Source of the DNA: Mycosarcoma maydis | Lineage: Eukaryota; Basidiomycota; Ustilaginomycetes; Ustilaginales | Reading direction: 5' to 3' | Assembly (NCBI RefSeq): GCF_000328475.2 | Contig: NC_026482.1 | Coordinates: 1,240,001-1,304,000, forward strand | Length of the DNA stretch: 64,000 nucleotides | In this document: piece by piece, positions 19,786 to 29,680 of the stretch | Position numbering within the stretch: the first letter of the stretch is position 1 | How the letters are laid out: each line of letters starts with the position of its first letter | Position numbers and translations under genes: made by a program | The notes under the pieces: model-generated | Seen by the model: only the letters and a program-made list of their open reading frames with translations | Told to the model about the DNA's origin: nothing | Databases searched by the model: none

Positions 19786-20356
19786 TGTGGCCCACACGTT
19801 ACTCCAAAAGATGACGGATGCATTAGGTCAAGATGCGCCGTCCAAGTGGAGCAGGCTTCATGCACAAGACCCTTTGCAATCGCGAAAGAAAAGAGACACA
19901 CAGCTCGCTCTCGCTCGCATTCGTGATTCACATTTAAAAAGTCAGTCGACGCGTGACCTGCTCTCATCGTCGTGGCACGTTGACGCGTCTGCTCTTTTTG
20001 CTTCTGGATATCGTGAATACCTCACACAAACACCAAACTTGAACGGTGTGATTCGTGATTCACGAATTGCCACACGACTGTGTGATCCTCTCTTGTATAC
20101 TCACTAGCTGTAACATACGACAGTTGTGAGCGCCTTTGCGTGGTGAACACACACCCACACACACACATCTGATTTTGCCCTTGATCGGAATGGCCGATGA
20201 AAAAGGTCTATTATTAGTACACGGATCGGCATACAGCCAATCGAATCGTCATGATCATAGAACAAGAGCAAAGCATCCACTGAAACAAGCTGACAAAATG
20301 GTAAATCTTGCCGCCATGGATTCTGCTTGTGGCTTTTCGTCGACATTCGTGATTAG
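19786..20356. other. Intergenic region, promoter side of TRF-like gene
   Basis: This region separates the TRF-like gene from the permease 3' end. It contains TCGTGA motifs (about 20040-20065) and a (CA)n stretch near 20148-20168. No gene is supported. Confidence 0.55.
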
Positions 20357-21967
20357 CTAAGACGGAGTTACACATGAGAAAGGCCTACCAACGCTGCCTG
20401 AGCTGTACGAGTCGCGGATCGAGACGGCGCTTGACCAAATACCTACTACGCACAAGACAAGGGAAATGGCAATAATGATGACTGCGACCACCAAACCAAC
20501 CACCTTGCGCCAAGATTCAAGCCATCGACCCTGGTTGAGGTAGAGCCACATGACCGCACTGAGTCCTGTGAACATCGACCAGAAGAGAGCGGCCTCCAAG
20601 CCGAGGAACGATCCGAAAAAGGGGACCAGCAGAGCAAGGATGAAGCCTAGCACCCACGTAAGGGCGTTGATCAGTGTCCAAACGATCCAGCCGAGGGTGG
20701 TGGAATTGTGAATGTGTTGGGGTCGAGAGCGGAAGATGATGACGTAGAGGTGCTTGTTTGCCACCTGGCCGCTCTCGCAGCCGGCGATGAGGATAGTTGG
20801 AAGTGCAAGGCCGTAAGCGATCTTGCTGAGCGTGGTCGTCAGACTGTTAAGGCTTGGCGACGTAGTGTATTGGCCGAGATTGTGATAGATAACACCTCCA
20901 ACGAGCAAATACAGCACCAGCTGCACGCCTACCAGCAATCTAAGACTTTTGCGGAAGTCAGTGGGCTTGCGCATCTCCGAGATGATCGGCAGGTAACTTG
21001 GGATGGCACCAAAGCTGACAAAGAGATTGAGCACGTAGAGGAAACCACCAAGGAAGTCGACCTCGACACCCGGAGCGGGACCAAAAGCGACGACCCTGAT
21101 TGGAGGAGCATTTGCGGGTGCGTTCTGCGGCCCCGTGACCCCACTGGCGATCATGGCAAAGATGACGACAACGACGATCGAGGTGAACGACACAAAGGCG
21201 GCAATTGAAAAGAGCTTGTACGAGCGAGGAAGAGTGAAGATGAACGAGATGACTGCAAACACGAAGGCGAGCACAATGGCACACGAGTGCCAGCCAAGGA
21301 TGTGGAACGCCTGTCCACCTAGCAGCACGTGGTTGCCCTGCAAGAAGATGGAGAAGACCAGCTGGGAGAAGCCGAGGAATCGTGCACCCCAAGGACCGAA
21401 CATGAGAAAGCCAGCGTCCTGGAGGTTATGTACGCCCGGAAAACGCATCTTGAGCTTCCAGTATTGATAGCCGGTGTAATAGCAGATGTAGGCAAACATC
21501 AAGGTGAGCAGCACGAACGGCACAACACCAAGCGAAACGGCCACCTTGGGAATACTGAGGATACCCAAGGCGATAGCGTAAGCCACTTGATTGAAGAAGG
21601 CACCTTTCCAGCCGAGCGTCTTGGGGATCGCAGCATTATCATGAGCTCGGCGCTCCTCCTCCTGTGCCTTGGTGACCTCTTCGATATCGCTGACCTGAAC
21701 GTTCTGGCCCTTTTCGGTGGTCTCGTACATCTGGGCACCTCGCTCGCCGAGCAGTTCAAAGAGGTAACTGTCCTGCCATGACTTGGCACGTTCGCCTGAA
21801 GGGAAGAGGAAGGATCTGCCAACTGGCCGTGATGAATCGGCTTTCCGTTCTGGTGACGGTGAATCGCTTCTGCGAGAAACGGCGTTCTGCACAGGCGTGT
21901 CAGCTCTTGAAGTGTTGATGCTATCGCTGCTCTGACGAGCCGATGTTGCTTGATTGGAGGTGGTCAT
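20357..21967 (-). CDS. AAAP-family amino acid permease
   Basis: A 536-residue multispanning membrane protein of the Aa_trans (amino acid/auxin permease) family, starting at ATG 21967. The first 110 residues are hydrophilic and Ser-rich, hence cytosolic. The first membrane segment follows 'GWKGAFFNQVAYAIALGILS', the family's usual entry motif. About ten more hydrophobic segments follow, the last near residue 500, with a 25-residue Ser-rich tail. Family members co-transport neutral or aromatic amino acids with protons at the plasma membrane or the vacuole (for example Neurospora Mtr). The substrate cannot be read from sequence. The gene stands apart, with a 2.7 kb gene-poor stretch upstream. 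Confidence 0.85.
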   Translation of the reverse strand: MTTSNQATSARQSSDSINTSRADTPVQNAVSRRSDSPSPERKADSSRPVGRSFLFPSGERAKSWQDSYLFELLGERGAQMYETTEKGQNVQVSDIEEVTKAQEEERRAHDNAAIPKTLGWKGAFFNQVAYAIALGILSIPKVAVSLGVVPFVLLTLMFAYICYYTGYQYWKLKMRFPGVHNLQDAGFLMFGPWGARFLGFSQLVFSIFLQGNHVLLGGQAFHILGWHSCAIVLAFVFAVISFIFTLPRSYKLFSIAAFVSFTSIVVVVIFAMIASGVTGPQNAPANAPPIRVVAFGPAPGVEVDFLGGFLYVLNLFVSFGAIPSYLPIISEMRKPTDFRKSLRLLVGVQLVLYLLVGGVIYHNLGQYTTSPSLNSLTTTLSKIAYGLALPTILIAGCESGQVANKHLYVIIFRSRPQHIHNSTTLGWIVWTLINALTWVLGFILALLVPFFGSFLGLEAALFWSMFTGLSAVMWLYLNQGRWLESWRKVVGLVVAVIIIAISLVLCVVGIWSSAVSIRDSYSSGSVGRPFSCVTPS

Positions 21968-22640
21968 GACGAATGAATGAGTTGACCCGCTGCCTGGCTA
22001 CTTGAAGTGAAACCGATTGCCTTTGGGAATGGCGTCAGAATCGAAGCTAGACTGGCTGAACGACGCCTTAGAATCGAACGTCGGTGTGTGGATACGGCTG
22101 AGGACAAGGAAATTTCTTCAATCGCGTTGTGCTCAAAGTTGATGAAGTCTGCGCGGGAAAGGCTTGGACCGGCGCCTGTCGACTTCGGGAAGCGCAAAAT
22201 GGAAAGCAACAAGTGGGATGTGACGGGATACACAGTCGAGAGGGATGAGACAATGTGACGGTGAGAAGGAATAGAGCCGAATTTGTGTAGAGAGAGGCAA
22301 GAGTCGAGAGATAGAAAGCGGCGCAAAGGGAAGAACCAAAAAGGTGAAGGTTACTCGAAAGGATGAGAAGCAAGAAAGAAGCTCTTGGGACTCAAATGAG
22401 GGGGCCTTGCGGAGTAACTTAGTTGTCAATTCACTAGTGCCGAGGAGCGACACTCTGTGACTCACGACTCTGCTCTCGGATTTACAGTAAGCAGCTCTCA
22501 GCTTTGGGGCATCGAAGCGCAACAGCCTGAGCATTTGGCTTAGCTCTGCATGGCAAAGTGAAAGCAGGCGGCATCGTTTGGCCATTTAGAGCCCACGCCA
22601 GACGATGGACCTTGCATGACCCTTCATTCGGCCAAAGGCA

Positions 22641-22694
<54 letters not shown>

Positions 22695-24631
22695 GTACCC
22701 TTCGCTCATTCGCGATTGCTAGTTGTAGCGCCCTTAGAGTCAAGAAAAAGTGTACTGGTCATGTGTGAAGCAGCCTCACATACACTCTTCGTCTCTTCGT
22801 CTGAGCCCACCACACTGCGCTCGGCGATTCTCACGTCTGCAGTTCACGCTGAACTCGAGCCAGCTTAACTCAATTGACCAACCTGTGGATGCATTCCTTC
22901 TTGTGGCTCTGCTGGTCGTGTCTCTGGCTTTGCCCTGTGACTCGCCGAGCCTAGGGAAGGCGAACGAAGAGCATTCGTGATTGCCCTTCACTGCGCTAGG
23001 AATTCAAGCCCAAAGATCGTTGCGCATTCCTCGACGGGTGGCACTGTCCCCACCTTTCCTTCGCATTTGATTTTTTTTTTTGTGGTAAGTTGAGGTTGGG
23101 TTTGTGCTTGCGGAAGGCTTGGCCTGACTTTCGGCAAATTTTCGGATGGCAGTTGAGCCATGGCAATGCATGCACGACGCAACGTCACCTGGTCCGTAAA
23201 TATCCTGAATAACTTAGTCACGATTCGCGTAAGTCTCCGATGCATCCGAAGAGCTGGCGGAACTTCTTGTAGAGCGCGAATCAGCTTCCAGAGGCGTAAA
23301 TGCTGCGGCTAAATTGGTTCATTAGTCGTTAATATTTGTTTTCGTTTTTGTTTTTGTTTTTCTATTTGTCTCCCCAAAGCCAAAAAGGTGGACAAGACAC
23401 TCGTGACTAAGAGCACTCTGACTGCAAACAACGAGGTCTGATCATCAGAACCAACACCGGCAATAATACGTCGTTGCGATTGGTTGTCTGTGCAGAACGA
23501 GGCGGTTTCATCATTCATGCAAACGTGAAGCTTTTTTCTCATTGGACACTCGGGTTTCCATCCCGTGACTCAAGGTAGCGCGCATTTTTTCACTCCCACT
23601 TCTTTGCTTGCAGATGCAGCGTCCCACCAACGATACGAAAGCGGGACCAGGGTTTTCATCGATCTCCAAAGCGCACAACTCGTGACTTGATCATCGACGC
23701 GTTCACTTGTGTCCGGGTGCGGGCGGCGAAGCTTAACGAGTCGGCGGCAACTCGTGACTTAGACGGCTCCTGAGCTGCGTTACCGAAAGATCTTTCTCGA
23801 CTCGCCAAGAGGTGGAGCAGCGGAGCGTGAATTGAAAATCGCGGCCAAACTTTTTTTATAAACGCTACTCACAACTCACGACTATGCATGGTGAGCGACT
23901 TTCTCTGCGCAGTCACGTTGACCTCTCGGAACAAATCCCGATGAACCGAGTCGGGGTCCTTTATCTAAGCAGCGCATTCGTCAAGAGTCGTGAGTTGGGT
24001 CGATTGATCGCAGTATCGCCTAGTCGTAGATCGATCAAGGCAAGGCGAAATAGATCAGATCGACTGACTGGTATTGAGAGCGATCCCTCCGATCATCATC
24101 AGCCGTCTCTTGGCCAGTACATGACCAGTAGAAGCTCTCCAACTCAAATGTACACTGCTGTATCACTCCTTTTTGCGGGGTAGATAACGTCAAACACTCG
24201 AAACTCATATTCTGAGTGCACGGACATCTATACCGAAACTGTGGGGAAGCGATCGTGCTCAAACGTGGTCGATGAGGTTCGATCGAGGACATGCTTCAGC
24301 ATCGGACAAGTTTTCAAGCCGTTTAGTCCGTCCGAAATGGGTTTAAGATCGTACCATCCAACCCGATCTTGCTGCCAAATGCATAGTCCCGATATCGCTT
24401 TGTGCACAATATCCATTTTCAACGCCCGTCACGTCCTACAGAGCCAAAGTGGGCCACGAAGATCGCAATCACGAATGTGAATCACGAATGTCATTCCACA
24501 TTCACGATTCTCATCACATGGGTGACGCCCCATCGTCAAGCAACCCCGCACCGCTATAATCGGGCACTTGTTCAAGTGTCAAAAAAGGAAACGTTGCGTT
24601 GCTACAGGTACAAACCAACCATGGACCACGC
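21968..24631. other. Gene-poor stretch of 2.7 kb
   Basis: It lies upstream of the permease and downstream of the F-box gene. It contains a long (CT)n tract (22644-22690), T-rich runs near 23070 and 23335-23365, and several TCGTGA-type motifs (about 22440-22465, 23395, 23680, 23755, 24470-24510). A 99-codon ATG frame at 23884-24183 follows a TATA-like TTTATAAAC, but it has no family resemblance and I do not call it a gene. The permease's 5' UTR and promoter presumably lie near 21970-22700. Confidence 0.5.
22644..22690 (+). repeat. (CT)n microsatellite
   Basis: About 23 uninterrupted CT units, roughly 680 bp upstream of the permease start codon. On the permease's coding strand the tract reads as (GA)n. 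Confidence 0.95.
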
Positions 24632-26818
24632 TCAAACGCCAATGAGCTTCTTCGCAACCGATATTTTGTACATGGGCTGCCACCAAATCTGGATCTCGTC
24701 AATGCTCGAGATGCATGCCAGCGCGGGGACCCATCCTCCCTCCTCCCCCTCATAGCGTCCTCCAGTCACCCGCCCATGCGCCGGCAGCACAAGCCCAGGA
24801 GATCTCACGTCTTCACTGCTGGTCGCCAGGGATGGACGTAACGGCCACGGTGTGTGTCTACGAAATCCATCGGGAGGCGCACGCCATGTTACACCGCTCC
24901 TGCCGGGATCATCGATGAAAGCTCGCCATGTGACTCGTCCGCGATGGACATCCCGGTCGCCAAGCACTTTGACTGCTTCGAGCACGCGCGCGCCCACACA
25001 TACCGCGTCGCGGGTGATCCGCGTCTCGTTGTAAATGTCATCGTCCGACAGCAATGGTTCCAAAGGCCTTGCGGTCTGCCGCTCATCCGCCTCAAAGTCG
25101 AGCGAGGTGAGCTGTCGTGCGCGAACGTAGAGCAGCTCCATGCCATGTGGACCGTACGGCATACTGTAGAGACCTTCCACAGCGTCCCAATCAAAGTCCA
25201 AGTGTGCTGGATCGTGCTGCGGCGAAGGCTTGATATGATGATAGACAATTGAACCCGTCGAGGTGCTTGACGGCTGAGTTCCAGACAGTTCGGTCGGGAG
25301 GGAAGCCAGCGAGACTGGTGACACAGCCTCTGCAGGACAAGTAGAATGGCTGATCAGGGGCTTTGGAAGCGCGGATGTGCGACGAGGGTTGCAGATAGGG
25401 AAAAATCGCGGTACCTCTTCCACAAGACGCACCTCAACTGGCCACTGTCGATGCGGCGGTGGCGGGGTCATGGTGATCGAGTCAATCATCAGCCCTTTGC
25501 CTGCGATCAGGTATCTGTGATCAGCCGACATAGTCTCCCAGATGTTGGAAACACCGATTTGCAGCTTGTCAAGCCGGCTCCACGGCGGTGAGCGGATGGC
25601 AGAAAGCATTGCAGGAGGAGGAAAGATGTTTTGAGACGCCAGCGAGGGGAATCGGCTAAGTGCTGCAAAGACAGGATCTGGTTGGCTTACATCTAGATAA
25701 GGTTGGTAAGCACTTGACGAGACGCGTACCATGCCTTTCTCTCGCGCATCGTCCAAATGCTTGAATGCGGCACTCGAGTCTTCTTCAGGGTCATCGTCCA
25801 AGACGAGAATACCATCAGAAGTCATCTGGAAATCCGGCGCTGAGCCCTCTTGCGGGTCGATGCTTCGCACCCACGACTCGCTTGATATGTGCGCTTGGAT
25901 GTAGCCCCTTTTCACCTGCCTTGCGAACTGGTTCCAGAACGACAAGGCTTGATTTGCTGTATAAGCTTGGGCGATACCGGCAGGTACGAGACCATGACAC
26001 CGTGCATCGTCCCAGCTGAAATGCCAGAGATCCTCTGTTCGGATTCCAGGCTCGCACAAGTCGTTGCGAACCTGAGTCGAGCTGCGGCAAAGCACGGTGC
26101 CTTGGTCTGTGACGGACGAGTTGCTGGGCATAGGAAAGCCAGCCACCTCGGACCATCGCTGCATATCACTGTCGAGACCCCTAAGACGATTTGTTAGGTA
26201 GACGCGCTGACAGACAATGGAAGGCGAACGTCGCTTTGTAGAAGAAAATTTCACCGCGGGCGACGCCTCCTCGACATCATAGCTAAAATGCATGTCGATG
26301 ACAATACGAATGACCATTCCAAAATAGCTAACATTCGAAGCCCACCAGCCTAGCAAAGGTTCTGCGGTGCGTATGAACCCAACATAGATCTGGTACAAGG
26401 ATGTGGCGCCTGGAAAGAGGCCCCAATACGGCTCGTGCTCGTTATGGCTGGCATCCGCTGCCGAATGCGGCTGAACGTACTCATCAAGCTTAGGCCAAGA
26501 GGGCGGATGACTGACATCGGCTTGCAGACCGAAGGCGGGATCCCACATGGGTAGCGCAGTTTTGAGAGGATGTATGTTCGGGCCACGTACGGGTGGGCTT
26601 AAATGTTGGAGGGCATTCATGATGAAGGGTTTCCAGAGGGCGTCTTGAAGGACGACCTTGCGAATACGTGAACAAGTGACTGACAGCCGTGCTAAGGAAG
26701 TAGGATCAAGGTAGGCGAAAATGTCGAGGAGTATCTCGTGCGGCAGCTGCCCAAAGACGCTGGGTGTATGCTTGACAGCCGCTCGCGGGCGGCTATGGAG
26801 GAGAAAACCTCGTTTCAT
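24632..26818 (-). CDS. FBXO31-like F-box protein
   Basis: This is a 728-residue protein starting at ATG 26818. An F-box lies at residues 22-66: 'FGQLPHEILLDIFAYLDP', then SLARLSVTCSRIRKVV and LWKPF. Downstream, 'EPLLGWWASNVSYFGMVIRI' (about residues 155-175) and, near residues 560-660, 'GLYSMPYGPHGMELLYVRAR' with VLEAVKVLGDRDVHRGRVTW follow the pattern of the FBXO31 substrate-binding domain (first described as a cyclin D1-binding domain). The F-box would bind Skp1 in an SCF ubiquitin ligase, and the C-terminal domain would choose the substrate. The substrate is unknown. The gene is divergent from LPD1. Confidence 0.75.
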   Translation of the reverse strand: MKRGFLLHSRPRAAVKHTPSVFGQLPHEILLDIFAYLDPTSLARLSVTCSRIRKVVLQDALWKPFIMNALQHLSPPVRGPNIHPLKTALPMWDPAFGLQADVSHPPSWPKLDEYVQPHSAADASHNEHEPYWGLFPGATSLYQIYVGFIRTAEPLLGWWASNVSYFGMVIRIVIDMHFSYDVEEASPAVKFSSTKRRSPSIVCQRVYLTNRLRGLDSDMQRWSEVAGFPMPSNSSVTDQGTVLCRSSTQVRNDLCEPGIRTEDLWHFSWDDARCHGLVPAGIAQAYTANQALSFWNQFARQVKRGYIQAHISSESWVRSIDPQEGSAPDFQMTSDGILVLDDDPEEDSSAAFKHLDDAREKGMVRVSSSAYQPYLDVSQPDPVFAALSRFPSLASQNIFPPPAMLSAIRSPPWSRLDKLQIGVSNIWETMSADHRYLIAGKGLMIDSITMTPPPPHRQWPVEVRLVEEVPRFFPICNPRRTSALPKPLISHSTCPAEAVSPVSLASLPTELSGTQPSSTSTGSIVYHHIKPSPQHDPAHLDFDWDAVEGLYSMPYGPHGMELLYVRARQLTSLDFEADERQTARPLEPLLSDDDIYNETRITRDAVCVGARVLEAVKVLGDRDVHRGRVTWRAFIDDPGRSGVTWRAPPDGFRRHTPWPLRPSLATSSEDVRSPGLVLPAHGRVTGGRYEGEEGGWVPALACISSIDEIQIWWQPMYKISVAKKLIGV

Positions 26819-28153
26819 GACGGTCCGATCACGTTATTGGCGTGGTCCTGAGACAAATGATAGAGAGCTGTCGAGTGGATGCGACAAGGTGGTAGTGCGG
26901 CCGGGGCTAATGTTGCAGCTCAATCGGTTATCAACAGTGTCGTGCTCAATGGATTGAACCTGAGCTAAGTGGCAGTTCTGCTGGCTTGGCCAATCATCCA
27001 TGAGGTTGGAATGGTCGCCATTTGCTGTAGCGTCACTTTATCACCGGAACAGTTGACTTGGGAAGGTCGGATGTAGCGAATTTGACAAACTCACGAATGG
27101 AGAGGATTGAGGCAGAAAGATTTAGGTCCACATATGCTGTCATGAAGGAAAGCGGTGGCAAATGTCAGGAGAAACAGCACGCCCAAGCGCACGTCCCAAC
27201 TAACTTAACGTTAACTCAGCACTCACAGAGGGAAAGCTCTCCACTCTCCCTCTCCACATGTGTCGCTGAACGGATGAGTCACATCTCATGATGAATCATC
27301 AGCGGCCAAGAAGGCTTCAAGAGGCGCTCAGATCAGGCAACAAAAACGAACAGGAGGAGCTCATCATGCCTCACATCTCCCTATTACAACTTACAGCTTG
27401 ACAAATTGCGTGGCTCGTGGCCGACAAAAGACCCTTGATTTGACGCGACGGATGTCTCCGTGATGGTTGCTGCCTTTTCGGATTCGGATTCGACGGCCGT
27501 GCCGTTCAAGTTGTGGTGTGAGTTAACTTAATCACATTTACAGTAATTTAACTCACAACTGAATGAGGAAAGAGCTTACTCTTACTACACACGGTGGATA
27601 TACGGCGCGAGGGCACAGAGAGAGAGAGAGAAATTCGTGGGAATTGTTGGGAGGGCCTGCCGGTCATTCGATATTATATTCACGATTAAAGTTATTCGTT
27701 GATATTTCTGCTCGAGTTTGTTCCCTATGTCACTCACATTCGTGAGACTGCGCTTTGCAGCCTACGTTTTCCTGCACCCTGAATACACGAACACGATAGC
27801 TTAGAGCTCAGTGAAATCGATTAGTTATGCCCATCACGAATCCAGAGTCAAGCTGCAGTGCGCGAATTTCCGAGAACTCGCTGAGCACGGCCACCTGAAG
27901 CGACACCATTCGTGATTATATTCTGACGGAAACAGCCAATTTGCTAAAGAAAGACAGAGTGAGAGAAAGACTCGACGAGAGAGAGAGAGAGAGAAAGCTT
28001 GTGTGTCTGTTGGCGAGGCGAGCTTCTTGCTAATTATTAACCGACGTCTGCATCACGCTTTCTTCTCTTACCGCCACGACACATCTTCATCATCCTCATC
28101 GCTCTCCTGCTTCCAGCTTGGAGACAACTATCATCATCTCGTAATTTTCCGCA
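26819..28153. other. Divergent intergenic region F-box / LPD1
   Basis: This 1.3 kb region between two divergent start codons must hold both promoters. It contains (GA)n tracts at about 27616-27630 and 27977-27995. TTAACTTAA-type AT-rich words lie near 27200-27215 and 27522-27555, and TCGTGA-type motifs are scattered. A C/T-rich stretch with TCATCATC words (about 28080-28140) immediately precedes the LPD1 ATG. No gene is supported. Confidence 0.55.
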
Positions 28154-29680
28154 ATGATCTCTGGTCTTTTGTCACGATCATCGGTCGGCCCGGCTAGGGC
28201 TTTCCAGGCCTCGACGCTTCCTCGCGTTGTTTCGACGCTCCCGCGTGTTCACAGCCGCGGTCTCGCCACCGGCGCCGACCCATACGATGTTGTCGTTATC
28301 GGAGGTGGCCCCGGTGGCTACGTAGCCGCCATCAAGGCGGCTCAGCTCGGTCTCAAGACCGCCTGTGTTGAGAAGCGTGGCGCTCTCGGAGGCACCTGTC
28401 TCAACGTTGGCTGCATTCCTTCCAAGGCTATGCTCAACAACTCACACCTCTACCACCAGGCTCAGCACGACTTCAAGAGCCGCGGCATTGATGTCGGCAG
28501 TATCTCGCTCAACCTCGAGACCATGCTCAAGGCCAAGTCGAGCGCCGTCACTGGCCTCACCAAGGGTATTGAGGGTCTGTTCAAGAAGAACAAGGTCGAC
28601 TACCTCAAAGGTGCCGGTAGCTTCAGCAGCCCCACCACCATCAAGGTCGCTCTCAACGATGGCGGTGAGACCGAGATTGAGGCCAAGAACATCATCATCG
28701 CTACCGGTTCCGAGGTCACCCCCTTCCCCGGTATCGAGATCGACGAGAAGCAGATCGTCTCGTCCACCGGCGCGCTCGAGCTGCAAAAGGTGCCCGAGAA
28801 GATGATTGTCATCGGTGCCGGTGTCATCGGTCTCGAAATGGGCAGTGTATGGAGCCGACTCGGTGCCAAGGTTGAGGTAGTCGAGTTCCTCTCGACCGTC
28901 GGCGGTGCCGGTATCGACGGCGAGATTGCCAAGAACTTCAAGAAGACGCTTGAGAAGCAGGGTCTCAAGTTCCGATTGGGCACCAAAGTCATTGACGCTG
29001 AGAAGAAGGACGGCAAGGTCTACCTCAACGTCGAGGATGCCAAGAGTGGTGACAAGACGCAGCTCGACGCCGATGTGGTTCTGGTTGCCATTGGCCGACG
29101 CCCCGTGACCAGCGGCCTCAATCTGGAAGCTGTTGGAATCGAGAAGGACGAGCGTGGACGCATTATTGTCGACGACCAGTACAACACCACCTGCAAGGGG
29201 GTCAAATGTATCGGCGACGCCACCTTCGGACCCATGCTTGCGCACAAGGCCGAGGAGGAGGGTATCGCGGCCGTCGAGATAATCAAGTCGGGCCACGGCC
29301 ATGTCAACTACGCCGCCATTCCTGCGGTCGTCTACACGCACCCCGAGGTAGCTTGGGTTGGTAAGAACGAGGAGGAGCTTAAAAAGGAGGGCGTCGAGTA
29401 CAAGGTGGGCAAATTCCCCTTCCTTGCCAACTCGCGTGCCAAAACCAACGCCGACTCGGACGGAACGGTCAAGTTCCTCGTCGAGAAGGAGACTGACAAA
29501 GTGCTAGGTGTGCACATCATTGGCCCCAATGCCGGTGAGATGATCGCCTCGGCGGTACTTGCCATCGAGTACCAGGCATCGGCAGAGGACATTGCTCGAA
29601 CTTGCCACGCTCACCCTACGCTTTCGGAAGCCTTCAAGGAGGCTGCCATGGCCTCATACTCCAAGGCCATCCACTTCTGA
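28154..29680 (+). CDS. LPD1: Dihydrolipoamide dehydrogenase (E3), mitochondrial
   Basis: A 508-residue flavoprotein disulfide oxidoreductase. Residues 1-40 form a mitochondrial presequence ending near [11 protein letters not shown]. The FAD-binding GGGPGG motif is at about 50-55. The redox-active disulfide is Cys82 and Cys87 (GGTCLNVGC). The NAD-binding [11 protein letters not shown] motif follows, and the second FAD contact is in [19 protein letters not shown]. The catalytic dyad is His487 and Glu492 (HPTLSE). It reoxidises dihydrolipoamide in the pyruvate, 2-oxoglutarate and branched-chain 2-oxoacid dehydrogenases and the glycine cleavage system of the matrix. Length and motifs are complete. 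The codons are strongly C-ending, as expected for a highly expressed gene. Confidence 0.97.
   Translation: MISGLLSRSSVGPARAFQASTLPRVVSTLPRVHSRGLATGADPYDVVVIGGGPGGYVAAIKAAQLGLKTACVEKRGALGGTCLNVGCIPSKAMLNNSHLYHQAQHDFKSRGIDVGSISLNLETMLKAKSSAVTGLTKGIEGLFKKNKVDYLKGAGSFSSPTTIKVALNDGGETEIEAKNIIIATGSEVTPFPGIEIDEKQIVSSTGALELQKVPEKMIVIGAGVIGLEMGSVWSRLGAKVEVVEFLSTVGGAGIDGEIAKNFKKTLEKQGLKFRLGTKVIDAEKKDGKVYLNVEDAKSGDKTQLDADVVLVAIGRRPVTSGLNLEAVGIEKDERGRIIVDDQYNTTCKGVKCIGDATFGPMLAHKAEEEGIAAVEIIKSGHGHVNYAAIPAVVYTHPEVAWVGKNEEELKKEGVEYKVGKFPFLANSRAKTNADSDGTVKFLVEKETDKVLGVHIIGPNAGEMIASAVLAIEYQASAEDIARTCHAHPTLSEAFKEAAMASYSKAIHF

Noticed and set aside
23884..24183. 99-codon ATG frame after a TATA-like element
   Set aside because: No signal peptide, domain or clear coding bias. 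It ends among random-looking sequence, so it is recorded only as part of the gene-poor stretch.
28442..29341. 299-codon minus-strand frame opposite LPD1
   Set aside because: It lies wholly antisense to a strongly coding, C-ending-codon gene. Such mirror frames arise from codon bias, and the product has no family features.
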